Notes under the pieces: model-generated | Seen by the model: the letters and a program-made list of their open reading frames with translations, nothing else | What the model was told of the DNA's origin: nothing | The model's database searches: none | In this document: piece by piece, positions 10,979-21,953 of the stretch | Layout: each line of letters starts with the position of its first letter | How positions within the stretch are numbered: position 1 is the first letter of the stretch | Assembly: GCA_033296885.1 (NCBI GenBank) | Contig: MU863904.1 | Coordinates: forward strand, 186,001 to 250,000 | DNA: 64,000 bases | Reading direction: 5' to 3' | DNA from: Triangularia verruculosa | Taxonomy: Eukaryota; Ascomycota; Sordariomycetes; Sordariales; Podosporaceae | Program-made: the position numbers and the translations under genes

Positions 10979-11652
10979 AAAAGGAATAGAGACAGAGGAG
11001 GGGGGGGGGGGTGGTGTAGATAGATGCAGACAGGTTGTTGTATAACTAGTAGTATATATAAAATGATGAATGGTGCCTTGGATAAACGATATGAAACCGG
11101 CGATCAAGTTTCCCTAAGAAAACCATAAACACCCAAATTGAAACCAACACCTTAATCATTAAATATATTCAAATAATGGATCATATATCCAAAAAAAAAA
11201 AAAAAAAAAAAAAAACTACACAATATGATATGCAACCAATGCTCTTCGCGACTCCAAACAATCCCCTTCCCCCCTCTCTTGACGGAAAAAAAAAACCTTG
11301 AAGCCACCCGGGGGTCTGATTCTATCAGGACATATGTAGCGTAAAAAAAAAAAAAAAAAAAAACGTGAGAGGCAGTAACAAAGGTAGGTAGGTGTAACTG
11401 AGTTGCCTGAGTTGCCTGAGTTGCCTGAGTGTGTGTTGCATCCAGAGAGTCATCGTCTTTTCTCTCCATATCTTTCCCTTTCTCGCTTCTCTTCCCCCCC
11501 ACCCCCGCCCTCATCCTTCTTCCTCCTCCCACGGGTATATGAATAGAAAGGTAAGCATCTGCCTCGTCTAGCTTTGTTACCAGCAAACCAAAAACACCCC
11601 ATCAGCAACCTTCTCAAACACTGAACCAAATCATTAAGCCTCTCGGTCCCCA
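10979..11652. other. Convergent 3' region with poly(A) tracts
   Basis: 674 bp between GPI14 and the J-protein, which converge. It contains an A25 run (11191-11215), an A21 run (11343-11363) and a 9-bp tandem repeat (CTGAGTTGC, about 3.5 copies, 11399-11432). No gene is supported. Confidence 0.6.
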
Positions 11653-13393
11653 TCATGACGACGAACTCGGCACGTTGGGCGCGCTGCTGGCCGCTGCCGC
11701 CGCCGCCTCATCCCACGCCTTGTCCCCAGGCTTGGCCGCCTTCTTGTCCTCCTCGTCCTTCTTCTTGTCCTTGCCCTTCTTCTTGGACTCCTTTTCCTTC
11801 TTCATGGCCGCCTCGGCAACAAGTTGCTCAAACGCCATGTAATCACCCTCCTCTTCGGGACTGCGCTTGGCCTGTGGTCCTTGTTAGTTTCTTTACCTCC
11901 CAAAAAAACATGACAAGAGGGGAAAATATACCGCCAGGCAAATCTCGCCAATATACACCAGCCCCTGCGCCCTTTCGAGCCTCTTCGCGAGTGGCACCTT
12001 CTTGTCGTTCAAAACAGCATCGCACACGTCCCGAAGCACGCTCTGAATCTCAAACTTGCTTCCCCTCCACGCCGCCGTCAGGATCTTTCCCGTCACCCTA
12101 CGCTCGTACTCCGACTTCTTCTCGTCCGTCCACTCCTCCCCTCCCTGCTGCTCCAGCCTCGCCATCTCCTCCATCGTCTGCTGCGCGTCAATAGCACTGC
12201 TAATCGTATTCCACGTGTCCTTGACGAGCGTGCCCTTGTCCTTCATACGGCTGATGAACCCGCCCATACCAAAGAACTTCTGGCTCCGTAGAACGGCGGT
12301 GCCCTTGCTGAAGTAGGTCGCGCCAATGGCGTGCAGAATGTCGAGACCAAACGATTCCATCTTGAGCTCCTCCACCTCCAGCCTCGTCTTCTCCTGGAAC
12401 GCACGTGTCACGTCTTTACCGTGATCCGTCTCTGTCCATACCGAGATGCGGTCCAGCAGCTTGCGGGCCAGCGTGTCAACGCGTTCCTGGCGGATCCGCT
12501 GACGCTCCTTCTCCAGCGCCGCCAGCTGTTCCCTCTGCTCCTTGGACAAGCCTGCCTTGCCCTTCTTCCCCTTCTTGTCCTCTGCGTCAGTCGCATGTAG
12601 AGATGTCTCATCCGACGGTCGGTCCATAAGCGCCGGTCGGATAGGAATCTGAGTGCGGCCGGGCTTGGGAGTGGACGCCCCAGAGCCAGGGCCGGGCGAA
12701 GGCGACTTGGCGTATGGAGGCGGTGCCTCCTCCGAAGCGGTGGGATTGTAGGTGTTGTATCCAGCCTCCTTAGCCTTCCTTGTAGCAGCATCCTCCTCGA
12801 CAACCACGGGCGGGACCGGTGGCTTCTCAGACGGGGCCGCAGAAGACGACTCTCCTCCTGATGTCTTGAGGCTCTCCTTCATAGCCTCTTCGGTTCCGGG
12901 GAACTCGCCATCCTTGCCAGCTGCGGCGGCCTCAGCTTCGGCAGCAGCAGCAGCAGCAGCAGCCTCCTCCTCAGCCGACATGGTAATATCCATGGTGGCT
13001 GTCAGATCCTTCATAAGACTGATCTCGCCAATCCAGTCGATAAACGACTCGCCGCCGAAGATGCTCGAGAAGAACTCGGACGGGTCGACGAACCCTTCGG
13101 TTGGGCGGGCGGATTCCTTGCCATATTTGTCGTAGGCCTTGCGGAGGTCCTCGTCGGATAGGACTTGGTAGGCTTCGCCGATTTCTTGAAACTTGGCGTG
13201 GGCGTTGGGGTCGTTGGGGTTCTTGTCTGTTTGGACACAGGATGTGTTAGGTTGAGTCACGGAACCAAATACTGGGTAGCCACATACCGGGATGGTGGAC
13301 GATGGCAAGTTTGCGGTAAGCCTTCTTGATTTCAAGCTCGGTGGCCGTTGGCTTGACCCCGAGGGTGTCGTAGTAGGCCGTATCTACCACCAT
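11653..13393 (-). CDS. J-domain protein with DnaJ-X domain (CAJ1/DJP1 like)
   Basis: Exons on the - strand are 13393-13288, 13226-11932 and 11871-11653 (539 aa). Introns are 61 and 60 nt. The N-terminal J domain starts TAYYDTLGVKP. The HPD motif (residues 34-36) is split by the first intron, and KFQEIGEAYQVLSDEDLRKAYDKYG follows. An Ala/Glu-rich stretch (AAAAAAAAEAEAAAA) and a Pro/Ser-rich linker come next. The DnaJ-X region (LARKLLDRISVWTE ... FGLDILHAIGATYFSKG) follows, and the C-terminus is Lys-rich. In yeast this class (Caj1, Djp1, YJR097W relatives) acts as an Hsp70 co-chaperone. Djp1 aids import into peroxisomes and mitochondria. Which paralogue this matches cannot be told by eye. Confidence 0.9.
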
Positions 13394-14189
13394 GACGGAG
13401 ACAGGAATGCGCGAAGTCAAAAGCTAAAGAGAATATAAGATATTTCGGTGTGGGTTGTGTGGTCTCTAGGTTTCTGGTGTTTGCGCTTGTTGATTTTGGC
13501 ACCCGGATAAGGCAAGTTCAGGCAATGCGCAAAAAAGAGGATACCTAGTCTTGTAAATGACGTGAATGGGGGGGGGGGGTTTAGGGGGTTTAGGCTGGAT
13601 CTGAGGGCGGCGATGGGAAGAGATTCTCTACTGATAGGATGCCAGGTTTGAGCCCAACTGTGGCAGCTAGGTGTTGCTCGTCTTGTCAGAATAATTTCTA
13701 TTGCACAAGCCCGCGCCTTCCATCCCAGAGAGCCAAGCACAGCCCAGCTAAATTACGTACCCCAGCAGCGGAAATCGCCGCGCCGCAACCGAGGGCTGTG
13801 GGAGGGCGCTGCACCAATTTCTTGGTGGGGCAGCAGCATCGTCGTCATATGCCACTTGACGTTCGAGTATCCTAAAGCCCCAGGGCTTCTACAGTACCTC
13901 CAAGACATCTTCCTGTCTTCAGCCTCATCTCCCGCTTCCTAGCAGCCACGTTTGCAGGCATCATGCCGTTATCTTCAGCATGTGGTGAAGGCTTGGCGTC
14001 AACTTGGAATGCGGGGCATCATGCATTCACCAATCTCAGAGTCCACATATTCAAGGTTGACTGTAAGAGAAGTTCACTCATTGAAATGCTGCATTGTAGA
14101 AGATAGTGCGTTGGACTACTTGGGTGATTTGTTGCTAGGCACATTACTAGGAACTTTCCTGTTTCCTTCACTCTCCCCCTCACACATAC
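13394..14189. other. Intergenic region upstream of J-protein gene, no gene seen
   Basis: About 800 bp between the 5' end of the J-protein gene and the 3' end of the epimerase gene, both on the - strand. A G10 run followed by TTTAGGGGGTTTAGG (13565-13592) looks superficially telomeric but is too short. Only shadow ORFs are seen. Confidence 0.5.
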
Positions 14190-15157
14190 TTACTGAACAC
14201 CAGCCGCCTTCATCCGCTCAAAGCACCTTCGGTAGGCTTCATGAACTTCAGGCACTTCATACCCATACTCCTTCAGCTTATTTACCAACTTCGTGGTATC
14301 CAGCTTGCAGTTGCTCCGCCCAGCTTTGATAACCTTGGCCTGCTCCTCAAGACTGAAGTTCTTCCAGCTGAACGAAGGGCGCACAATGTCACGGAACAGC
14401 GTCAGCACCTCATTGTGCGAGATGGCGCCTGGGTTCGTAAAGTTGTAGATGCCCAACTCCTTATGTTCCGCCATCAGGATGCTAGCCGGCAGCAGGTCCG
14501 TCAGGATCGTGTTGCTGTTGGGGATGTCCACCACACGGTCGTACTTGGCGATCTTGGTGACAAAGTTGCGGGGGTGCAAGTCGTCTGAGACGGGCATCCG
14601 GAGTCGAAGAATGAGGCAGTTGTTGTAATGCTTCATGACCTGGTAGGGAGTTGCGCTGTTAGTCAGGCTCATCTATCATGGACGAGCTCCGTCGGCAAAC
14701 TGACCTCCTCAACATGGGCCTTGGTCATGGAGTAAAAGCTCCCAGCAAAGTTGGCCGGGTCAGTCTCGAGGAAACCTGGGCCATCCCACGGGTGTGCCTC
14801 ATCGTACTGGTAGATGCAGCCCGTCGCAAATACGGTGCAATGGATGCCCCGGAGGAAGCAGCAGTCGGTGAGGTTCATGGTGCCGATAACATTGGATCTG
14901 ATGGTGGCCTCTTGGTTGTCCTCGCACCAGTCCACGTTGGGGCGGCCGGTGCATCCAGCTGCGTTGAGCACATGAGTGGGCTTGACACGGTCGAGCTCGG
15001 CGAGAACGGCTTCGCGGTTTTCCATCCGGATCGTTGTCATGTGCACCTCCTTGCCATCCTTCTCAAGAAGGGTCTTGAGGTGCCCTGCCACCCAACCCTC
15101 GCCTCCCCAGATCAAGAAGCGGTTCGCTTGTGTGCCGTTTGAACCGTTAGTCGCCAT
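14190..15157 (-). CDS. RmlD/UER1-like NAD(P)-dependent epimerase-reductase
   Basis: Exons 15157-14705 and 14639-14190 on the - strand (300 aa). The 65-nt intron has a GACTAAC branch. It shows the Rossmann start FLIWGGEGWVAGHL, then VLNAAGCTGRPNVDWCE, and the short-chain dehydrogenase YxxxK site as YSMTK (Y near residue 143). The C-terminal half has FVTKIAKYDRVVDIPNSNT and LGIYNFTNPGAISHNE. These match the dTDP-4-dehydrorhamnose reductase-like family, including the plant/fungal UDP-4-keto-6-deoxyglucose 3,5-epimerase/4-reductase that makes UDP-rhamnose. The usual partner, UDP-glucose 4,6-dehydratase, is not in the window. The exact substrate is an inference from the family. Confidence 0.88.
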
Positions 15158-16474
15158 CTTGTACGGTTGAGTATATATATCCAGGTGGTTAAGCTAAGGC
15201 TTGGTAATGGCGGCGGTAGAAGTCACAAGTAGCTGTTGAGGAAGAGAAGCATGGCGAGAAAAGCAACAGAGGACTAAGGAGGGGGAGGTCAATAGTAAAA
15301 AGGAACGACATGCTCAGTAGGGGCATCGGCACGCCAGGGATGGAAGGGCTGAAAGCAAGGGCAGGAAGGTGGTCTTCTCAAAGTGTCAGTTACGAATTCG
15401 CTGCGGTGAGAGAGGCAGGCGAGTCCCCCGCGGTCCTGCACCGCAATAGGGGTGCCATGGCCAATAATTGCCAGAAGGGTCCCAGAAAGGCGATCAGAGG
15501 CGCCGATAGAAGGGGAGGCTAGCGCAGGTCTCATAGTTGTGTGGCGCGACCACGACAGCTTGTCAAAAAGACACGACACGACAACGATGTCTGTCAGAAA
15601 GTCGGTGGCCCGGCTCCGGCAAGGCCCGATTCGGATCAAGACTGCGAGTCCTACCCGGGGCTCGCAGTCAAGATATCCTTTTGTAAGGAGTCTGGACCCT
15701 AGGTACATCAATCACGTTCCTGAAAAATGGAGACTGATGTGCTGGAGAAAAGGGGTTGGTGAGCTGAGTCCTGAACAGCTTGGCTGGCTTCAACGGCTGT
15801 CCCCGCCAGAAACGGCAACGTTTCTCAACAACGTAGAAAACATATCTCCTCAACATGATGATCCAGTGTCTTCGAAGCCATATCAAGACAAAACAGATGC
15901 ACGAGCAAGGGCAAACAATCCATGCCATTGTTTGGGAGAATCTGCCTCACCCACACCAGCGGGAGGTACGAGCACACCGTACTTCTGGGTCTGGGGAAGG
16001 AGCTTGGACCAGCTGCAGATTGGCCAATGGCAGCGTCCGCCACGCCCCCAAGACTGCCACTTGGCGGATGGGCGGACCACTTTTCCATTTTTGCCGGCGA
16101 AGCCAGCGAGCATCAGCTCTTGGAATTGGAGAAGACAAATTTCCTGTGGAGTCGCAACACACCCTCTCTCCCCGTCGCCTGGCTCCATATTCTCCCCCAT
16201 GACCCTCGCTCCCGTGTCTGGTCGTTCCTGAGCACATCTTGTACACTACGAGCGATCCTCCAAGACGACAAAAGTGCGAATTCATCCCACCCTCGCACTC
16301 TAGTACCCAATCTGGAACACTCCCAGCTTCGATAAATATACGGCGCAACCCTCCCTCAACAGACATACGTTCACGTTCCGAACCACCGCCGCCCCGTGCC
16401 TCACCGGCACAAGCCCCTCTCCAAAGAATTTAATACCGTCGTCGAGCTCCCTCGACAAATCCACACAGCCCAGC
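15158..16474. promoter_or_regulatory. Divergent region between epimerase and ERG9, no gene supported
   Basis: 1.3 kb between the divergent starts. Open frames such as 15452-16231 (+) and 15947-16366 (-) overlap on opposite strands and show no domain, so I treat them as chance. The region should hold both promoters. No clear sterol-response site was found by eye. Confidence 0.45.
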
Positions 16475-18131
16475 ATGGGTGCCGCCCAGCAAATTGCTTA
16501 TTTTCTCCTCCACCCTAACGAGCTTCGATCTATTGCTCAATGGTACGCGCTTCCGCCTTCCCATGCCCTGCCCCCCCTGGCGACGCTCTGATGAACTGTT
16601 CCTAATCTTGCCGCGTACAGGAAAGTATGGCACGAGCCAGTCCACAGACGAGATGTCTCCAAGGAAACCCCAACTGAGAAATCATGCTTCCACTACCTCA
16701 AGCTGACTTCGCGGTCCTTCTCGGCCGTCATCCAAGAGCTCAACCCCGAGCTTCTGATGCCGATATGCCTCTTCTACCTCGTGCTGCGCGGTCTCGACAC
16801 GATTGAAGATGACATGACCATCGACATCAAGGAGAAGGAGCCTCTCCTCCGGGACTTCCACAACATCATGGAGCAGGATGGGTGGACATTTGACAAGAAT
16901 GGGCCCAACGAGAAGGACAGGGAACTGTTGGTACACTTTGACGACATCATCTTTGAGTTGAAGAAGGTCAAGAAGCCATACTATGCCATCATCAAGGACA
17001 TCACGGAAAAGATGGGTAACGGCATGGCCGACTATGCGCTCAACGCCGAGCACAACAACGTCGGTGTCAACACCATCAAGGAGTATGAGCTGTACTGCCA
17101 CTACGTCGCCGGCCTGGTCGGCGAGGGTCTTACGCGCCTCTTTGTGGAGAGCAACCTCGCCAACCCACAACTACTGGTGCGCATGGACCTTACCGAGAGC
17201 ATGGGTCAGTTCCTGCAAAAGGTCAACATCATTCGTGACGTACACGAGGACTGGCTGGACAAGAGAAGATTCTGGCCAAGGGAAATCTGGAGCAAGTATG
17301 TGGACAACTGGGATGATCTCTTCGCCCCAGCCAACCGGGAAAAGGCCCTCCAGTGCAGTTCCGAGATGGTGCTCAACGCTCTCAAGCACGGTGAGGAGTG
17401 CCTCTTTTACATGGCCGGCATTCGCGACCAAAGTGTCTTCAACTTTGTCGCTATCCCTCAAAGCATGGCCATTGCCACGCTGGATCTGGTCTTCCGCAAC
17501 CCAGCCATCTTTGAAAAGAATGTCAAGATTACCAAGGGCGATGCGTGCCAGCTCATGATCGAGTCGACACAGAATCTGCGGGTTGTTTGCGACGTCTTCA
17601 GGAAGTACGCGAGGAGGATACACAAGAAGAACGATCCCAGGGATCCCAACTTCCTGGCCATCAGCGCGCAATGTGGAAAGGTATGTCCAACGCTGTCTGT
17701 TTTTGTATCGAATGCAGAAACTAACAAGAGATTATCAGATTGAACAATTTATTGAGACCATCTTCCCAACCCAAGACCCCAACAAGGTCAGGGCTGGTCT
17801 CAAGCAAGAAGAGCCCAAGATGGACGGCCTGGAGACGTTTTACTTGATTGCCTCTGCCATGTCGACATTCATCCTGATTGGTGTTTTGATGGTGGGTTTA
17901 AACTCTTCGGGGCTCCATAATTTTCCGATCCGGGCGGCGGTGGAGCCTTTTTTTCTCCCATCCCACCTTGAAAAAAAAGCTAACTTTTTTTTTTTTGTCT
18001 AGGTTGGAATTGCATGGTATTTTGGTGCACGATTCGACCAAGTCTTCAAGGACATCGACTCGAAACTGGTCGGCACTGTTACCAGCTCGGTGCAAGCCGC
18101 CGTAACAAGCGTTGCTCACGAGGAACTGTGA
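16475..18131 (+). CDS. ERG9: Squalene synthase
   Basis: Exons 16475-16542, 16621-17680, 17739-17891 and 18003-18131 (469 aa). Introns are 78, 58 and 111 nt. It joins two farnesyl diphosphates to squalene, the first committed step of sterol synthesis, at the ER membrane. Visible motifs: the first Asp-rich motif DTIEDD (residues 82-86), GNGMADYA, the NVGVNTIKEYELYCHYVAGLVG block, and the second Asp-rich motif in NIIRDVHEDW, followed by RRFWPREIW. The C-terminal exon ends in a membrane anchor (STFILIGVLMVGIAWYF) and a short tail. The length matches fungal ERG9. The first exon encodes only 23 residues. The proposed joins keep all conserved blocks in frame. Confidence 0.97.
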
Positions 18132-19265
18132 TCACCGGGCTTTTTTTTTTTTTTTTTTTCCCAGTTTGAACGAACAACGCGTTCTTTTTTTTGCCTCTGT
18201 CTTTTCTAGCGCGACGGCTGATATCTCGGACACATACACACTTAATGATATATACCTCGATAAGTTTTTTTTTGCAGCTGCGCGCTTTTTTTTATGAATA
18301 CGATGAACACCACGAAACACGGCCTTTTTTGGAGGGGGTTGGGAAAGTTTTAATTACTAATAATATTCCCTTGCATGTTTTTTTTGGGGGGGGGGGGAGA
18401 GGTGTGATTTGAAACGAAGAGGGGAACTAGCACGGATGTCAAATTGCAATTCAGTCTGACTCTCAGTGACTGTGGTTGTGCCGAAGATGTGCTGATATTA
18501 AAGATATTGCGAGTAGCCTGGTTTCCGGGCACGCTGTCATCTAGGCTCTCCTTTTTTGGTGGGAGGGCTTGGGGATGGTGGATTGCGACATTTTTTTTTG
18601 CTTGTTGTTGTTGTTGTTGTTGTTGTTGTGGATGGTGGGTATTGTGTATGTGTGATGATGGTGAGATGGGAATGTGAATTCTGAAGGGTTACACAGATAT
18701 ATTCTGGGGAGAGACGGGGTGAGTGTCTGGGGGTGAGGGCCTGTGGAACGAGGTTGAGACTTTGCCGCGCGCGGTTGAAAGTGGTGGTGGTGTGTTGTGG
18801 TCGGGATTGTGGTCGGGATTGTTGTACGGGTTTCCACGTGGGATGTTGTTCGTTTATTGAATGGATTCCATGGGCTCAGTGTGATGGCGGCCGTTGTTGG
18901 ATTGGGAGGATATGGTGATACAGGTTGGGAATAAAACCGGGTAGGTCTATTGGCTTGTGGGTTCCTGTCACGGTAGGTAAGATGGGAGACGTCGAATAGG
19001 ATTTTCTTTTGTTTTTCTGCCAATTGATGTATGCAGTTTTTGTAATGTGCTCAACTTTAATGGATAGATTTATTTCCACTCGAGTAAATGACATTTACGG
19101 GCTATATCTCATCGAACTTGAAGCTCGCGTGTGCGGTTTCGTTTGGGAAGGCTAATCGTGCTAAAGTATTAATAAACCTCTGGATTGACACCGCTTTTTA
19201 TCGTTTCTTTATAGGAACTAAATAGTTTGTTTTGATCCTCGGATGTGTTTGTGTAAGTCGATAGT

Positions 19266-19790
19266 ATGGAAGATGGCAAGGCCGTGAAAGATCTTGAAGG
19301 GGCGGCGCCGAAAATAGGTACCTTAAGATGGTTTAGAGCCGTTGGAAGGTAATTTAAAGGCGTTGGAAGATGGTCTTCGTATTATGGAGTCTGAGATTGA
19401 GGCGGAGTTGATATTAGATAGCGCTCTGGATCTTAACAAATGGGTGGACAGGTTCTCGAAACCCTGTGATGTTGTCATCACACACGGGCAGCTTGTCAAT
19501 CTGTCCCTCTCACTTTGCTCATTGATATATGAGTTTCCAACCATAAGACGTCCTCTTGTCAGCATTCATTCCTCAGGATCGCGGGGGATACAGGATAGTA
19601 TTTGGATGAGTTTGGAGGGGAGCCTTCTAGGTGGTGAATGATGATCTCTGATCTGAGGGGGGAAGCCATCCACTTAGGATGTGAAAGGATAGTCTAAGGG
19701 CGTTGGAAGATAGTCACAAGCTGTTAAAAGACCGTAATACCCCTCTAGATAGTATCAAGCCTTTCCCTCCTACACCAGATATATAATCCA
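19266..19790 (+). repeat. Decayed 21-bp heptad-coding repeat arrays (locus 1)
   Basis: Two short arrays of 21-bp units flank a unique stretch. The first (19266-19400) has units like GGAAGATGGTTTAGAGCCGTT and reads on + as repeated LE(D/G)xLKA heptads, continuing open through IMESEIEAELILD. It carries a one-base frame shift near 19320. The second (19684-19790) reads KDSLRALEDSHKLLKDRN and then PLDSIKPF before a TAA. The heptads and charge pattern suggest a coiled-coil. The same unit recurs at 29.4 and 51.8 kb. It is not a functional gene as it stands. Confidence 0.65.
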
Positions 19791-20479
19791 GCCTCGCAAT
19801 ACCAGTGATTTTGTGCACAACAACATAAACAGACAGACAACTTAAACCACTAACCTACCCCAACCTGACTTTACAACTTTTCCCTTTTTAATGCCCGTAG
19901 GTATTTCTCACGCCAGTCTACTACGGTAGTTACCAATGTACACGTAGTTTAACCCCTCTCTCTCTCTTTCTCTTTCTCTCCACCTCTCTCGCTCTTAAAA
20001 TCCCATCCCAGCCCATCCCATCCCCTCCGTCCCCCAAATAATAGCACCAGGTCAATCCCCACCAGTCATTTTCTAACAGCATGGTACGTCCCACCGTCAC
20101 AGCAAACCAGCACGCGGTCTCACTCTCAAACAACCCGACTGGACACCTCATCCAACCCCCCAAACCCCCACGAAAGAACTGAAACACTCGCCTCGTTTCC
20201 ACCAACGTCGCACCTGACTCAGGCTGAATTTGTTCTCTCACACTCTCACAACTTCCCACTCTTATTTCGCACCATCATCACAATCACATGTTTTTTTTCT
20301 TGCTCTTATCTTGTCTTATATATATTGTATTGTATCTTCATTCCATTTGTCATTTCTTCTCTCTTTTTCGGCTTTTGCCCTCTCTCCATAGCAGCAGCAG
20401 CAGCAGCAGGAGTTCATGTAGAAAAATTATTATCTATGTACAAAAAAAGTTTTTGGCTTTTTTCTCTCCATGAATATCT

Positions 20480-20487
<8 letters not shown>

Positions 20488-20512
<25 letters not shown>
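20488..20512. repeat. (CT)n microsatellite
   Basis: An uninterrupted CT dinucleotide run in the 3' flank of the subtilase gene. Coordinates are approximate to a few bases. Confidence 0.8.
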
Positions 20513-20515
<3 letters not shown>

Positions 20516-20672
20516 GAAGTAATTTGTTGTTGTATGTATGTACAGTGCCTGCTGCAACTTCCATAAAAAAAGCAACAGCCAATAAAGAAAAACAAAAACC
20601 TCGCTCTTGCCAAAAAATCGCCAAAATCAAACTTCATTACATCTTTCAACCTCATGAAATTACCAAGCTCTT

Positions 20673-21953
20673 TCATCTGAAGCCGTTGTTAGCAATGAGA
20701 TCGGTCGTGCCGTCAACGTTGCTGGAAGCCACCACTCTAGAGTTGGTCTGCGTGGCGAGCTCCTTGATGCGGTCCGAAACCTGCTGCACGCCCGTGATGC
20801 CCTCGAGAGCCATGATGTAAGCGGCAAGGCCGGCAACATGAGGAGAGGCCATCGAGGTGCCGCTCAGAGTGGCCGTGTCGGTGTCGCTGCCGATGCCGCA
20901 CGACTCGACGCGGACGCCGGGGGCGAAGATGTCGACGAGAGGGCCAAAGTTGGAGAAGGACGCGCGGCGGTCGTTGGTCTGATCGATGGCACCGACCGTG
21001 ATGGCGGCTTCGGCAGAGCCGGGGGAGGTGCGGGCAGTGTCCTGGTTCTCGTTGCCAGCGGCAACAACGGGAACGACACCGGCAGCCTCGATGCGGTTGA
21101 TGGCAGTGTTGACAGCCTGGGAGAAGGAGCCGCCGAGAGACATGTTCATGACGGCCTTGCCGCTAAGACCACGGCGGGTGGCATCGCGGGCAACGAAGTC
21201 CATACCGGCAATCACGCCAGAGTTGGAACCGGAACCGTCAGCGCCGAGGACCTTGACAGCAACGAGCTGCGTCTTCTTGGCGACGCCAAACTTCCAGCCT
21301 CCGATGGTACCAGCAACGTGAGTGCCGTGGCCGTTGAGATCGGTCTCCTCCTCACCCCTGATGAAAGAGGCGCCGAATCTGGCCCTTCCCTGGAAGTCCT
21401 CGTGAGTGGTGCGGATGCCAGTGTCAACAACGTAGGCAGTGATACCCTCGCCGGCAGTGCTGTCAAAGTAATAGCCATTTTCCCTGGCACCGTCATGGCT
21501 GAGGCGGGCCAATCCGGTGGGAGCACGGGCCTGAAGCTGACGGACGTTGAGCTTGATGATGGCATCCTGCTCAATGTAGCTGACTTCCTTCGCAGCATAG
21601 ATCTCGTTGATCAAGGCATCGTCAGCCTCCAGAGCCATGGCTCTCCACTTGTCGATCTGGAAGGTCTCGATGCTCGAAGACAGGATGTTGTTGGTAAGTG
21701 GGCTGCGTTTCCCAATGTTGCGCTTGGCAATCACACTCGCGATGCTGGACTCGTGGGCGAACACCTCGTCATCGCTGAAGGTGTTGTTGTAGACCACAAT
21801 GTACTTGTGGGGAATGAGGTTCTCGGCATCTGGGTTGGAGATGGGTACACCGATGTAGAAGCCCTCGGACTTGGTGAAGGTGGTGGCGGGAGCAGCAGAG
21901 ACTCCCAGGGCAGACAGAGCAACGCTCAGGGAAAGAAGAAGTCGGCCAGCCAT
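20673..21953 (-). CDS. Secreted subtilisin-like serine protease (proteinase K family, S8A)
   Basis: Intronless, 426 aa. Residues 1-20 are a signal peptide (LLLSLSVALSALGVSAAP). An I9-type propeptide follows (HKYIVVYNNTFSDDEVFAHE ... VSYIEQDAIIKL). The mature enzyme begins near APTGLARLSHD. The catalytic triad is intact: Asp in YVVDTGI (about 176), His in NGHGTHVAG (about 211) and Ser in SGTSMASPHVAG (about 363). The oxyanion Asn lies in AAGNENQD. It would be processed and secreted to digest protein outside the cell. No C-terminal extension is present, so it is the compact proteinase K type. The promoter shows clustered CCCCT elements. A 373-codon antisense frame is an artefact of biased codon use. 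Confidence 0.96.
   Translation of the reverse strand: MAGRLLLSLSVALSALGVSAAPATTFTKSEGFYIGVPISNPDAENLIPHKYIVVYNNTFSDDEVFAHESSIASVIAKRNIGKRSPLTNNILSSSIETFQIDKWRAMALEADDALINEIYAAKEVSYIEQDAIIKLNVRQLQARAPTGLARLSHDGARENGYYFDSTAGEGITAYVVDTGIRTTHEDFQGRARFGASFIRGEEETDLNGHGTHVAGTIGGWKFGVAKKTQLVAVKVLGADGSGSNSGVIAGMDFVARDATRRGLSGKAVMNMSLGGSFSQAVNTAINRIEAAGVVPVVAAGNENQDTARTSPGSAEAAITVGAIDQTNDRRASFSNFGPLVDIFAPGVRVESCGIGSDTDTATLSGTSMASPHVAGLAAYIMALEGITGVQQVSDRIKELATQTNSRVVASSNVDGTTDLIANNGFR

Larger units (their letters stand above)
18132..20672. other. 2.5-kb gene-poor intergenic region with repeat relics
   Basis: The 3' side of ERG9 carries a T19 run (18141-18159) and a G12 run (18386-18397). A (TTG)n tract lies at 18604-18628, and a 12-bp duplication GTGGTCGGGATT at 18798-18823. 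Decayed 21-bp repeats lie at 19266-19790 (separate entry). A (CT)n tract runs from about 20488 to 20512. The + and - short ORFs have no recognisable domain, and no intact gene is supported. Confidence 0.6.

Noticed and set aside
13564..13592. G-run with TTTAGGGGGTTTAGG, telomere-like
   Set aside because: Two irregular units only, inside a gene-rich stretch. Not a TTAGGG array.
15452..16366. Overlapping + (259 codons) and - (139 codons) frames upstream of ERG9
   Set aside because: They overlap each other on both strands, show no domain and no plausible splice pattern. Treated as promoter DNA.
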